This document shows, one piece after another, positions 50,378-58,836 of a DNA stretch of 64,000 nucleotides. The translations under genes and the position numbers were made by a program. The DNA is from Streptomyces sp. S.PNR 29. GTDB lineage: Bacteria > Actinomycetota > Actinomycetes > Streptomycetales > Streptomycetaceae. A model generated the notes under the pieces. It did not search any database, had not been told where the DNA came from, and saw nothing but the letters and a program-made list of their open reading frames with translations. The DNA is taken from assembly GCF_030386795.1 (NCBI RefSeq), contig NZ_JANUQM010000001.1:58363-122362 (forward strand), in the 5' to 3' direction. The stretch's first letter is position 1, and the number at the start of each line of letters is the position of its first letter.

Positions 50378-51468
50378 CTCTCGCCGCCGCCACCGACCTG
50401 GCCGCCGCCACCAACGAACACCTCGCGAACATCAGCAACACGCTGATCTACTCCGCGATGGCCGTCTACACCCTGGCCTTCTTCGCCTACATCGCCGAAT
50501 GGCTCTTCGGCAGCCGCAGCAAGGTCGGCCGCACCGCCGCCGCGCTCACCGAGGCCAAGAAGGCGGACGCGCCCGCCGTCGCCGTGAACAAGGCCGGCGG
50601 CACCGCCGTACTGGAGCGGCCGAAGGTCGTCGTGCGCTCCGCGGCCGGTCAGCGGGACGTACCCGACGGCCCCGGGGCGCACGGCGGGGACGAGCAGGGC
50701 GACCTCTACGGGCGTATCGCCATCTCCCTCACCGTGCTCGCCTTCCTCGTCGAGCTGGGCGGCGTCGTCGCCCGCGCGGCCTCCGTGGAGCGGGCGCCGT
50801 GGGGCAACATGTACGAGTTCAACATCACCTTCTCCACGGTCGCCGTGGGCGTGTACCTCGCCCTCCTCGCCCTGAAGAAGAACGTCCGCTGGCTCGGCCT
50901 GCCCCTGATCACCACGGTCCTGCTCGACCTCGGTCTCGCCGTCACCGTCCTGTACACCGCCAGCGACCAGCTGGTCCCCGCCCTCCACTCGTACTGGCTG
51001 TACATCCACGTCTCCACGGCGATCTTCTGCGGCGCGGTCTTCTACGTCGGCGCGGTCGCCACGATCATGTACCTCTTCAAGGACAACTACGAGAACAAGC
51101 TCGCCACCGGCGGCACCCCCGGCCGCTTCGCGAACTCCGTCCTGGACCGGCTGCCCTCCTCCGCCTCCCTCGACAAGTTCGCCTACCGCGTCAACGCCGC
51201 CGTCTTCCCGCTGTGGACGTTCACGATCATCGCGGGCGCGATCTGGGCGGGCGACGCCTGGGGCCGCTACTGGGGCTGGGACCCCAAGGAGACCTGGTCC
51301 TTCATCACCTGGGTCGCCTACGCCGGCTACCTCCACGCCCGCGCCACCGCCGGCTGGAAGGGCCGCAAGGCCGCCTACCTCGCCCTGATCGCCTTCGGCT
51401 GCTGGCTGTTCAACTACTACGGCGTGAACATCTTCGTCTCCGGCAAGCACTCGTACGCCGGAGTCTGA
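50374..51468 (+). CDS. ccsB: CcsB/CcsA (ResC) cytochrome c synthase subunit
   Basis: The product has 364 residues. The WWD haem-handling motif is in WGRYWGWDPKETWSFITW. His residues that ligate haem are in SYWLYIHVSTAIF and in the C-terminal segment. About eight membrane helices are present. With ResB it transfers haem to apocytochrome c outside the membrane. The start is a GTG overlapping the resB stop, and a strong terminator follows. Confidence 0.96.
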   Translation: MTLAAATDLAAATNEHLANISNTLIYSAMAVYTLAFFAYIAEWLFGSRSKVGRTAAALTEAKKADAPAVAVNKAGGTAVLERPKVVVRSAAGQRDVPDGPGAHGGDEQGDLYGRIAISLTVLAFLVELGGVVARAASVERAPWGNMYEFNITFSTVAVGVYLALLALKKNVRWLGLPLITTVLLDLGLAVTVLYTASDQLVPALHSYWLYIHVSTAIFCGAVFYVGAVATIMYLFKDNYENKLATGGTPGRFANSVLDRLPSSASLDKFAYRVNAAVFPLWTFTIIAGAIWAGDAWGRYWGWDPKETWSFITWVAYAGYLHARATAGWKGRKAAYLALIAFGCWLFNYYGVNIFVSGKHSYAGV

Positions 51469-51480
51469 CCGCCCTACGGT

Positions 51481-51523
51481 GAAGGCCGGTTCCCTGTGAC
51501 CTGAGTCACGGGAACCGGCCTTC
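51481..51523. terminator. Strong hairpin terminator after ccsB
   Basis: GAAGGCCGGTTCCC pairs perfectly with GGGAACCGGCCTTC, and GTGAC with GTCAC after one unpaired base, with a CTGA loop. It begins 13 bp after the stop and ends the resA-ccsB operon. Confidence 0.92.
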
Positions 51524-51590
51524 GTGGTAACCGTACGGAAGCGGAACGTGATCGCGTGCGCCGCCCAGCCGCCGGGGGCACGCTGGTGTC

Positions 51591-51998
51591 ATGACCGGAT
51601 CCGTCGAACAGGGCAGCACCCAGACCCACGGGAGGACGCACCTCCTCCACTTCCTGGTGCGGCTTCCCCGGCCCATGGAGCAGGTCTGGCCCGCGCTGGC
51701 CACCGCCGAGGGGCTCGCGCAGTGGTTCACCGAGGCCGATGTGCTCCAGCCACGGCTCGGCGGAGTCGTCGCCCTGCGCGGGCTCGGCGCCGGACGGGTC
51801 ACCGCCTGGGACGTGGACCGGGTCGCGGAGTACAGCGTGGAGGGCGCCGGGCGCATCCGATTCCATCTGGAACGTGACGGGGAGGACGGCAGCATCCTGC
51901 GGTTCACCCACGAGTTCCGGGGTGAGGGGGACTCCCAGGCGCGCTGGCGGCAGCGCTTCGAGCGGCTGATCGAGTACCTGGGGCGCAGCCCGCGGTAG
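51591..51998 (+). CDS. SRPBCC (START-like/AHSA1) domain protein
   Basis: The product has 135 residues. The pattern VRLPRPMEQVWPALATAEGL, then LAQWFTEADVLQPRLGGVV, is that of Activator-of-Hsp90-like SRPBCC proteins. DGSILRFTHEFRGEGDS and a C-terminal helix (WRQRFERLIEYLGR) complete the ligand-binding barrel. The ligand is unknown. It ends 1 bp before the end of a convergent dioxygenase gene. Confidence 0.85.
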   Translation: MTGSVEQGSTQTHGRTHLLHFLVRLPRPMEQVWPALATAEGLAQWFTEADVLQPRLGGVVALRGLGAGRVTAWDVDRVAEYSVEGAGRIRFHLERDGEDGSILRFTHEFRGEGDSQARWRQRFERLIEYLGRSPR

Positions 51999-51999
51999 C

Positions 52000-52986
52000 T
52001 CAGCCGACGGTGATCGAGTCCAGCTTCTGGCGCAGATAGGCGTGCGAGTCGACGGGCTCGTACGCCACCCTCCCCACCGGCGGCGGGACCGACTCCACGA
52101 GCGTCCCCGGGGTGCACTCCCCGAAGTACACCAGGGACATCAGCTCCTCGGCGGGCGCGTCGGCCGGCGGCGGCAGCACCCGGTGGCGGCCGGAGCGCCA
52201 GCGGTCACCCGTCCAACGGGCCATCAGATCCCCGATGTTGATGGTGAACGCCGCCGGATCGTAGGGCGCGTCCTCCCAGCCGGCACCTCCGTCCGCGGGG
52301 TCCGTGTAGACCTGCAACCCGCCCTTGCCGGCCTGCCGGTCGAGGATCGTCACGGTCCCGAAATCGGTGTGCGGCCCGATCCGGAACTGGCCCGGCTCCG
52401 GCTCCCCGACGACCTCGGTCCCCGGGTACCAGTTGATGTTGAAGCCGTACGTCGGATGCGCCATGTGCCGCGTGAAGAAGTCCCGTTCGAGCCCGAGAGC
52501 CTCACCGAGCAGGCACAGCAGCCGGTTCTCCAGCTCGGCCATCTTCCCCAGGTACTCCTCGCACAGGGGCCGCAGCTCCGGCACCTCGGCGGGCCACACG
52601 TTCGGTGCGTACCACTCCGCGTCGGTCTCCGGGTCATCGAACGGCTCGTGCGTCGCGAAGGTCAGCGACTCCTTCAGATCCGGCGGGGTCTCGGTGCCCT
52701 CCGCGTACCCGTTGGCCTCCGCCCCGGACCGCAACCAGCCACGCCCGCCGACCCGCGCTTCGTACGCCTCCTTCACCGGCACGGGCAGCGTGAAGAAGCG
52801 GCGGGCCGCCTCGCGGACCCGGGACCGCAGGGACGGATCCACCCCGTGCCCGGTGACCAGCAGGAACCCCGCGCTCTGGAGGGCCTGGTCGACGGTACGG
52901 GCGATCCGTTGCCGCGCCTTCGGATCACCGGACAGCCAGGGGCGCAGGTCGATGGTCGGGATGCGGGGGCTACGGGGCTCACTCAC
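52000..52986 (-). CDS. 2-oxoglutarate/Fe(II) dioxygenase (isopenicillin N synthase-like)
   Basis: The product has 328 residues from the GTG at 52986 (GAGGA upstream; an ATG at 52998 is also in frame). The N-terminal DIOX_N part reads IPTIDLRPWL and GFLLVTGHGVDPSL. Iron ligands are in IGPHTDFGTVTIL (H-x-D) and SGRHRVLPP (His, with Arg for the co-substrate). It is of the family that includes IPNS and plant dioxygenases; the substrate is unknown. It overlaps the upstream deaminase gene, which suggests joint action on a purine or pyrimidine. Confidence 0.9.
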   Translation of the reverse strand: MSEPRSPRIPTIDLRPWLSGDPKARQRIARTVDQALQSAGFLLVTGHGVDPSLRSRVREAARRFFTLPVPVKEAYEARVGGRGWLRSGAEANGYAEGTETPPDLKESLTFATHEPFDDPETDAEWYAPNVWPAEVPELRPLCEEYLGKMAELENRLLCLLGEALGLERDFFTRHMAHPTYGFNINWYPGTEVVGEPEPGQFRIGPHTDFGTVTILDRQAGKGGLQVYTDPADGGAGWEDAPYDPAAFTINIGDLMARWTGDRWRSGRHRVLPPPADAPAEELMSLVYFGECTPGTLVESVPPPVGRVAYEPVDSHAYLRQKLDSITVG

Positions 52987-53428
52987 CGATGTCCTCATTC
53001 CACAGGTCCGGGTTCTTCTCGATGAACGCGCGCATCAGCTCCACGCACTCCGGGTCGTCCAGCAGCACGATCTCCACGCCGTGCTCCGCCAGCCAGTCGT
53101 GCCCGCCGTGGAAGGTGGCCGCCTCGCCGATCACCACACGCGAGATACCGAACTGCCGTACCAGACCGGAGCAGTACCAGCACGGTGAAAGAGTCGTCAC
53201 CATCGTCGTCCCCCGGTACGACCGCTGCCGTCCCGCCGCCCGGAAGGCCGCCGTCTCCGCGTGCACGGAGGGGTCGCCGTCCTGGACACGGCGGTTGTGA
53301 CCGCGGCCGAGGAGGGTGCCGTCGGGGCCGTACAGCGCGGCGCCGATCGGGATACCGCCCTCCACGAGCCCCGCGCGGGCCTCCTCGACGGCGGTGGCCA
53401 GCCATGCGCGTGCCTGTGCCTGATCCAT
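52979..53428 (-). CDS. Cytosine/nucleoside deaminase family protein
   Basis: The product has 149 residues. The zinc site is complete: SVHAETAAFRAAG (HAE, catalytic Glu) and TTLSPCWYCSGLV (P-C-x2-C). GGIPIGAALYGPDGTLLGRG is the usual first strand pair. The family includes cytosine deaminase (yeast Fcy1 type), guanine deaminase and tRNA adenosine deaminase; the length and FHGGHDWLAEHGVEI best fit cytosine deaminase. It overlaps the dioxygenase gene by 8 bp. Confidence 0.88.
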   Translation of the reverse strand: MDQAQARAWLATAVEEARAGLVEGGIPIGAALYGPDGTLLGRGHNRRVQDGDPSVHAETAAFRAAGRQRSYRGTTMVTTLSPCWYCSGLVRQFGISRVVIGEAATFHGGHDWLAEHGVEIVLLDDPECVELMRAFIEKNPDLWNEDIGE

Positions 53429-53549
53429 GACCCCACTCTGGGGCCACCGGCACACCGGGGCAACGTGCGGAACGCGCACGACCCCTCTGTAGCCTGGCCG
53501 ATCATCGCCGCGCGTGCGGCAGTCGGGCCCCGGTTGTGGAGGAACGGTC

Positions 53550-54317
53550 ATGGGTGCTGCTCCGGTTCTGGAGGAGCTGCGGGAGGTCTGTCAGCCGCGG
53601 GCGAAGCTGGCGAGCCGCAACGGCGAGCACTGGGCGGGGCGGCTGTACATGCGGAGGATCTCGCTGCGCTTCACCCGGCAGCTGGTCCGCACCCCGGTCA
53701 CCCCCGACCAGCTGACCTGGACGATGGTGGTGTGCGGGGTCGCCTCCGGGGCCGCGCTGATGATCCCGGGCCTCACGGGCGCCGTACTCGCCGTCGTCCT
53801 GATGCAACTGTTCCTCCTCTTCGACTGCGTGGACGGCGAGGTCGCCCGCTGGAAGGGGCAGAACAGCGCGACCGGCATCTACGTCGACCGGCTCGGCGCC
53901 TACCTCGCCGACGCGGCGCTGCTGGCGGGGGCCGGGTACCGGGCCGCCGGGTCCGGGTTCGGCGGGTGGCTGTCGGTCGGGATCGCCACCGCCCTCGGCG
54001 TCGTCCTGCTGAAGGCCTCGACCGACCTCGTGGACGTGGCCCGCGCCCGGCGCGGACTGACCGTCGCCGACGACGAGGCGACGCGCCCGCGCTCGCAGGG
54101 CGTGGCCACCGTGCGCCGGATCGCCGCCGCGTTCAGGATCCACCGCGTGACGAACGGCATCGAGGCCTCGCTGGTCCTGCTGGCCGCGGCCGTCGCCGAC
54201 GCCGTGACCGGCGGGATCGAGCCGACGCGCTGGGCGCTGGGCGCGCTGGCCTTGATCACGTGGGTGATGGTTCCGGCCCATCTGCTGTCGATCCTGTCGT
54301 CGTCCCGGCTGCGCTGA
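53550..54317 (+). CDS. CDP-alcohol phosphatidyltransferase family protein
   Basis: The product has 255 residues. The family motif D-G-x2-A-R-x8-G-x3-D-x3-D is present (CVDGEVARWKGQNSATGIYV, then DRLGAYLAD). Several membrane helices follow. It would transfer a phospho-alcohol from a CDP-linked donor at the membrane. TGGAGGA lies upstream of the ATG. The 3' end overlaps a convergent MerR gene by 62 bp. Confidence 0.9.
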   Translation: MGAAPVLEELREVCQPRAKLASRNGEHWAGRLYMRRISLRFTRQLVRTPVTPDQLTWTMVVCGVASGAALMIPGLTGAVLAVVLMQLFLLFDCVDGEVARWKGQNSATGIYVDRLGAYLADAALLAGAGYRAAGSGFGGWLSVGIATALGVVLLKASTDLVDVARARRGLTVADDEATRPRSQGVATVRRIAAAFRIHRVTNGIEASLVLLAAAVADAVTGGIEPTRWALGALALITWVMVPAHLLSILSSSRLR

Positions 54318-55029
54318 GGCCATCGAGGTGGTCCAGGTAGTCGTACAACCGGCCTGATCCTTCGAGCATCGCCCTCGTCCGGGCCGTCAGTGCCTCCCCG
54401 CGTGCCGTGACCGCCGCCCGCAGGGCCTCGCTGCTGCCCTCGCGGCGCAGGTCGCGCAGGACGGGGCGGATCTGGTCGAAGAGGTAGTGGCTGCGGCGCA
54501 GGGTGTGGATCAGGCGCGCGTCACGGACGTCGGCCGGGCCGTAGACGCGGTACCTCGTACCCCGCTCCCGCCCGGGCGTGAGCAGCCCGGCCGTCTCCCA
54601 CACCCTGAGCGCGGACGTCCGTACGCCGAGCAGCGCGGCCACCTCGCCGATGCGCAGTCCGCCCGAGCGGGGCAGCGGCGCGGGCTGCTCCCCGGCCAGC
54701 GCCTGAAGCGCCTCGCTCGCCGCCCGCAGGGAGACCCGCTCCTCGTGCAGGGCGGCGTGCGCCGCGTCCACGAGCGCGAGCGCGCCCGGCACGTCCCCGG
54801 TATGGACGGTCCGCATGATCCGCGCCGCCGTCACCGGCCCGTGGCCGCGCAGCAGCGTCCGGAACGTCAGCAGGGCGCGGCGGTGGCTGTCCCCGAAGGT
54901 GCGGTAGCCGGAGGCGGTGCGCGCGGCCGGGGGGAGGACGCCGGCGTCCTCGTAGTTGCGGATCTGCTGCGTCGAGAGTCCGGCCAGGCGGGCCAGGTCG
55001 ACGGATCGGAGAGGGCGGTCGCTCGTCAT
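54256..55029 (-). CDS. MerR-family regulator with two DNA-binding domains
   Basis: The product has 257 residues. The first MerR helix-turn-helix is RSVDLARLAGLSTQQIRNYE with GYRTFGDSHR. A second, complete one follows at about residue 125: GLRIGEVAALLGVRTSALRV with ETAGLLTPGRERGTRYRVYG. Tandem MerR domains of this kind occur in TioE-like Streptomyces regulators. No sensor cysteines are seen, so it is not a metal regulator of the classical type. Its last 62 bp overlap the convergent CDP-alcohol transferase gene. Confidence 0.88.
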   Translation of the reverse strand: MTSDRPLRSVDLARLAGLSTQQIRNYEDAGVLPPAARTASGYRTFGDSHRRALLTFRTLLRGHGPVTAARIMRTVHTGDVPGALALVDAAHAALHEERVSLRAASEALQALAGEQPAPLPRSGGLRIGEVAALLGVRTSALRVWETAGLLTPGRERGTRYRVYGPADVRDARLIHTLRRSHYLFDQIRPVLRDLRREGSSEALRAAVTARGEALTARTRAMLEGSGRLYDYLDHLDGLSAAGTTTGSTADGPEPSPT

Positions 55030-55040
55030 CGGTGTGAAGG

Positions 55041-56537
55041 TTACGAGAGCGGCCCGGGTGCGCAACGGCTCCCAGGGCTCGGTATCTCCAGCTCCGTGAG
55101 GTAGTCGTCCACGGCGTCGCGGGTGCAGTCGGTGCGGCCGTAGACGCTGTGCCCCGCGCCCTCGTACGGCAGCAGCACGGTCGTCCGCCGGGTCTGGCGG
55201 TGCACGTCGGCCGCCCAGGAGAAGGGGTTCGCCGGGTCGTGCATCGAGTGCAGCAGGAGGATCCCGGGCGCCTCGGTGATGCGCAGAGCGTGCTGAGGGT
55301 TGTTCACCTCGTCCGGCAGGCCGACGCAGCCGGCCACCGCGGTGTGTACGCGGGGTGAGCCGCGCATGTGCGGTGCGGCCCGCAGTTCGGCCGCGGTCAG
55401 ACGGGCGTACTCCCGGTAGTCCTTCGGACGGAAGCGCCAGTCCTGACAGAACACCGCGTGGAACGGTTCCGCGGTGGTCTCCTGCGGGGGTTCCTTCGCT
55501 TCCTGCCGCCCCGGTTCCTGCCGCCCCGGCTCCTGCGCGTCGAGCCGCGCCACATACGTGGCCAGTTCGCTCCAGTCCGGCCCGTAGAGCCGCTTGAAGG
55601 CGGCCAGAGCGATGTCGTACGCGGTGAGGACCTCCTCCGTACTCTCCGGATCGCGGATCTCCCCCCTGTCCGCCCTGGCGAGCAGGCCGTCCCACACGGC
55701 GGCGACGTCCCGGCCGTGCAGAGCACAGGAGTCGGTGCGGTCGCACCACGTCACGAACTGGTGGAACGAGTCCTCCGCGGTCGCCGCCGAGGAGACGAGG
55801 AACTCCCGGACGCCGATGCTGTGGTCGAGGTTGGCGGTGAGGGCCATGGTCCGGATGCGGTCGCCGTACTCCTCGGCGTACTGCTGGCCGATCAGCGTGC
55901 CGTAGGAGTGACCGAAGTAGTTGATCTTCTTCTCGCCGAGCGCCCTGCGGAGCGCGTCCATGTCCCGGACGACGCTCAGGGTGTCGGCGTGGTCGAAGAC
56001 CGGGCCACTGTGCCGACGGCAGTCCTCGCGCAACGCGCGGTTGTACGCGGCGAGCCGCTCGAACTCCGCCTGGTTGCGGGGGTACACCGACGGCCGCCGG
56101 TCCAGCAACTCCGTGGAGCACCGGACCGGTTGGCTGGCTCCGACGCCCCGCGGGTCGAACCCGATGATGTCGAACTTTGCCTGGATCTCCGCGCTGAACT
56201 GCGCCGGAGCACGCCGTACCGCGAAGTCCACACCCGAATCACCCGGTCCCCCCGGATTGACCAGCAGCACACCGGCCCGGCGCTCCGGATCGGTCGCCCT
56301 GCGACGGGCCACCGCGAGATCGAACGTCCCACCCGACGGACGTGCCCAGTCCACGGGGAGACGTAAGGTCCCGCATTCCGCGGTCGCGTCCTGAGGGCAG
56401 GGCGCCCATTCGATGGCCTCCCGCGTCATCGGGCTTCTGCCGGGAGGACCGGCATCCGTCGCCGCGCCCGGCGTCGCCGCTCCGGCGAGTAATCCAGCGG
56501 TGAGCACTCCGGTGAGCGCCCTGAAGATCGGTCTCAT
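55041..56537 (-). CDS. Secreted alpha/beta hydrolase, tripeptidyl-aminopeptidase (SlpD/TAP) type
   Basis: The product has 498 residues with a signal peptide (MRPIFRALTGVLTAGLLAGA). The oxyanion region LLVNPGGPGDSG, nucleophile elbow NYFGHSYGTLIGQQYAEEYG and C-terminal TAP-like domain (LLHSMHDPANPFSWA for the Asp, YEGAGHSVYGRTDC for the His) are complete. It should cleave peptides or esters outside the cell. A small EPGRQ-EPGRQ repeat near residue 350 is an unusual insertion. It is 11 bp upstream of the MerR gene on the same strand. Confidence 0.92.
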   Translation of the reverse strand: MRPIFRALTGVLTAGLLAGAATPGAATDAGPPGRSPMTREAIEWAPCPQDATAECGTLRLPVDWARPSGGTFDLAVARRRATDPERRAGVLLVNPGGPGDSGVDFAVRRAPAQFSAEIQAKFDIIGFDPRGVGASQPVRCSTELLDRRPSVYPRNQAEFERLAAYNRALREDCRRHSGPVFDHADTLSVVRDMDALRRALGEKKINYFGHSYGTLIGQQYAEEYGDRIRTMALTANLDHSIGVREFLVSSAATAEDSFHQFVTWCDRTDSCALHGRDVAAVWDGLLARADRGEIRDPESTEEVLTAYDIALAAFKRLYGPDWSELATYVARLDAQEPGRQEPGRQEAKEPPQETTAEPFHAVFCQDWRFRPKDYREYARLTAAELRAAPHMRGSPRVHTAVAGCVGLPDEVNNPQHALRITEAPGILLLHSMHDPANPFSWAADVHRQTRRTTVLLPYEGAGHSVYGRTDCTRDAVDDYLTELEIPSPGSRCAPGPLS

Positions 56538-56645
56538 GACACGACCGTGGCAGCGAGCCGACCGAGCCCACAACCGCTCAGGACGCGAATCAGGGAAGGC
56601 ACCGGGACGTGGTCAGGGGGCCCTCGGGGTGCTCCCCCAGGGGAT

Positions 56646-57257
56646 CTACGACTGCCTCTCCAGGACCGCGTAGTCCGCGAAACTGCGCCGGTAGCGGAGG
56701 TGTCCCGTCTCCTGCGTGTGCCTGCGCTGCCACTCCTCGACTTCCGCCGGGCTCTGCCGGGATCCGGACGTGGCACCGCAGTCGGCCTCGTCCCCGCTCA
56801 CGCACCGCGCCTCGTACTCCGGCTGCGCCGACGCGTCCTGCACGATCGAGTACGGCACGTACCGGAAGACCCGGCGGCCGGCCGGTGTTCCTCCGTGTTC
56901 CAGACGCTGATGCTGGCGCAGCAGCACGTTCGCGTCGGTCACCGCGCTGCCGTCGAACGCGGCCCGCGCCTCGTCGCGCCGGGCGTCGAGTTCGGCGCAG
57001 GCCGCGCAGCCGGGTACCGGCACGGGAGGGCGGGTCACGTCGAGGCTGGCGCGGAAGCGGTCGTTGAGCGCCCGCACTCCCGCCCTCAGCCGCTCGTCCT
57101 GTGTCGCCGCGCGGATCTGAGCCGGGTCCGCCTGCCACTCCCGGCCACCGCCGATCGGGCGCAGCATCGCGTACGGGCCTGTCCTGTCCCGGTACTCGCC
57201 CACCCTGCACATCTGCGGGTCATAGACGATCGCTCCCGGTTTCAACCGCTCAACCAT
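56646..57257 (-). CDS. Hypothetical protein, two joined Streptomyces small domains
   Basis: The product has 203 residues from the ATG at 57257 (GGAG upstream). The first 75 residues (LKPGAIVYDPQMCRVGEYRD and GPYAMLRPIGGGREWQ) resemble the short hypothetical proteins that accompany XRE/DUF397 genes. The last 80 residues (FRYVPYSIVQDASAQPEYEA, with CVSGDEADCGA and HTQETGHLRYRR) match the DUF7848-type zinc-ribbon-like proteins. They are usually separate, so this looks like a fusion. It is divergent from an XRE gene. Confidence 0.7.
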   Translation of the reverse strand: MVERLKPGAIVYDPQMCRVGEYRDRTGPYAMLRPIGGGREWQADPAQIRAATQDERLRAGVRALNDRFRASLDVTRPPVPVPGCAACAELDARRDEARAAFDGSAVTDANVLLRQHQRLEHGGTPAGRRVFRYVPYSIVQDASAQPEYEARCVSGDEADCGATSGSRQSPAEVEEWQRRHTQETGHLRYRRSFADYAVLERQS

Positions 57258-57369
57258 GTCCAACTCCGAGCACCTTTCGTCACTCTGGGTGTATCGAGCG
57301 TCGCCCACGGGAATCGTGCGTATCAATGTTTCGGGCGTGCCACTGATCGACTGTCACAGGGGGGAAGCG

Positions 57370-58320
57370 GTGAGCCGACGCAACGCCGAAGGGGGATCGG
57401 GGGTTACGACGGCCGCCGTGTTCGGCGAGGTGCTCAAGCACTTCCGGGAGGCCGCGGTGCTGACGCAGGAGGGGCTGGCCAGGAAGATCCCGTGCGATCG
57501 GTCCCATGTGGCGAGGGTCGAGGCGGGCACGCGGGTGCCGCAGGAGTCGTTCGCGAAGCAGTGCGACGAATTGCTGGGCACGGGTGGGGTGTTGGTGCGG
57601 TTGTGGGGGCGGATCGACTGGTATCCGCAGGTGGAGCATCCGGATTGGTTCCGGCGACGGGCCGAGATGGATGCGGTGGCGGTTGCGTTGCGGGAGTATC
57701 AGGAGCTGGTGATTCCGGGCCTGTTGCAGACGCCGGGTTACGCACGGGCGCTGCTCTCGCAGACGGCCAGTGGCGAGGAGGTCGAGGAGCGGGTCCGGGC
57801 ACGTCTGAGCCGACAGCAGCGCTTTCTCGCGGAGGACGGACCGCTGTACGTCGCCGTGCTGGACGAGAGCTGCCTGCGCCACACGGTGGGAAGTCCTGCC
57901 GTGATGCGCGACCAGTGTGCGCACTTGCTGAGCGTCGGGCAGCGTCCCAACATCCGCATTCAGGTCGCCCCGGCCGCCGTCGTCGGGATCGTCCGGCCCA
58001 CCACGTCAATGTCGCTGATCACGCTGCCCGAGGGGGAACACTGGGTCTACTCGGAGTCGCTGAGCCGTGGCCACTTCAACAACGATCCGACCCTCTACGC
58101 GCACCACAGCCGAACCTATGATGTGCTCAGGGCTGACGCTCTGTCTGCCTCGGAGTCTGCCGCACTGATCGGCGAGGCGATGGAAGGGTACGGGCACGAT
58201 GAACAGGCACGAGCTCACCTGGATCAAGAGCAGCTACAGCGGCAACGACGGCGGCAACTGCATCGAAATAGCCCCCCATTTCCCCGCCGCCGTCCCCGTC
58301 CGCGACAGCAAGAACCCTGA
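57370..58320 (+). CDS. XRE-family regulator with DUF5753 domain
   Basis: The product has 316 residues from the GTG at 57370. The helix-turn-helix reads LTQEGLARKIPCDRSHVARV. The DUF5753 domain has IDWYPQVEHPDWFRRRAEMD, YQELVIPGLLQTPGYARALL and MSLITLPEGEHWVYSESL. It pairs with the DUF397 gene. The family normally ends at about the DUF397 start; here the frame runs another 40 codons in an Arg/Pro-rich tail over it, so a late frameshift or a lost stop is likely. Confidence 0.88.
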   Translation: MSRRNAEGGSGVTTAAVFGEVLKHFREAAVLTQEGLARKIPCDRSHVARVEAGTRVPQESFAKQCDELLGTGGVLVRLWGRIDWYPQVEHPDWFRRRAEMDAVAVALREYQELVIPGLLQTPGYARALLSQTASGEEVEERVRARLSRQQRFLAEDGPLYVAVLDESCLRHTVGSPAVMRDQCAHLLSVGQRPNIRIQVAPAAVVGIVRPTTSMSLITLPEGEHWVYSESLSRGHFNNDPTLYAHHSRTYDVLRADALSASESAALIGEAMEGYGHDEQARAHLDQEQLQRQRRRQLHRNSPPFPRRRPRPRQQEP

Positions 58321-58384
58321 CGGTCCCGTCCTGGTCGTCAGCCGTACCGCCTGGGCAGGCTTCCTCACGTACGTCAGGAAGTGA
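58199..58384 (+). CDS. DUF397 protein
   Basis: The product has 61 residues: LTWIKSSYSGNDGGNCIEIA, then VPVRDSKNPDGPVLVVSRTA. This is a typical DUF397 protein, the partner of XRE/DUF5753 regulators in streptomycetes (the BldB-linked type). It lies within the 3' end of the XRE frame and is the better-supported frame there. Confidence 0.92.
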   Translation: MNRHELTWIKSSYSGNDGGNCIEIAPHFPAAVPVRDSKNPDGPVLVVSRTAWAGFLTYVRK

Positions 58385-58422
58385 CCGTCGGGGACACGGA
58401 TCCACTCGCGCAGCCCCGTGCG

Positions 58423-58746
58423 TCAGGGCTCGTCCCGCCTCCTGTCGTCCCTGTCCTCGTCCTTCTTGTCGTCGTCCAGGGACTTCAGGAACTCGGGGTT
58501 GTCGTCAGGGGCCACCCACCGCTGCGTCCGGGCGGCCCGGACGCCCGACCAGCCCTCGGCGGCCGGGCTTCGCTTCTTGCCCGCGATGATCCAGGAGAGG
58601 GAGCCGACGAGCGGGAACAGCAGGACGAGGATCGCCCACAGCGGCTTGGGCATGTGGCGGACGTCGTCGTCCTTCGTGCTGATGCAGTCGATGAACGCGT
58701 AGACGCTCAGCGCCAGCGGCACGAGGAACATCAGCACCCGGAGCAT
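58423..58746 (-). CDS. Small membrane protein with PLDc_N domain
   Basis: The product has 107 residues. Two membrane helices ([19 protein letters not shown] and [20 protein letters not shown]) form the phospholipase-D N-terminal (PLDc_N) hairpin. A basic and acidic tail follows ([20 protein letters not shown]). Function is unknown. It is divergent from mqnL. Confidence 0.88.
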   Translation of the reverse strand: MLRVLMFLVPLALSVYAFIDCISTKDDDVRHMPKPLWAILVLLFPLVGSLSWIIAGKKRSPAAEGWSGVRAARTQRWVAPDDNPEFLKSLDDDKKDEDRDDRRRDEP

Positions 58747-58836
58747 GAGCACTCTCCAGCGGAACGGTCGGCGGGAATTACGGGGGACAGCCCCCAGGTA
58801 CAGGGCCAGAGTAGCCGTTCGGGGATACTTGACCGC

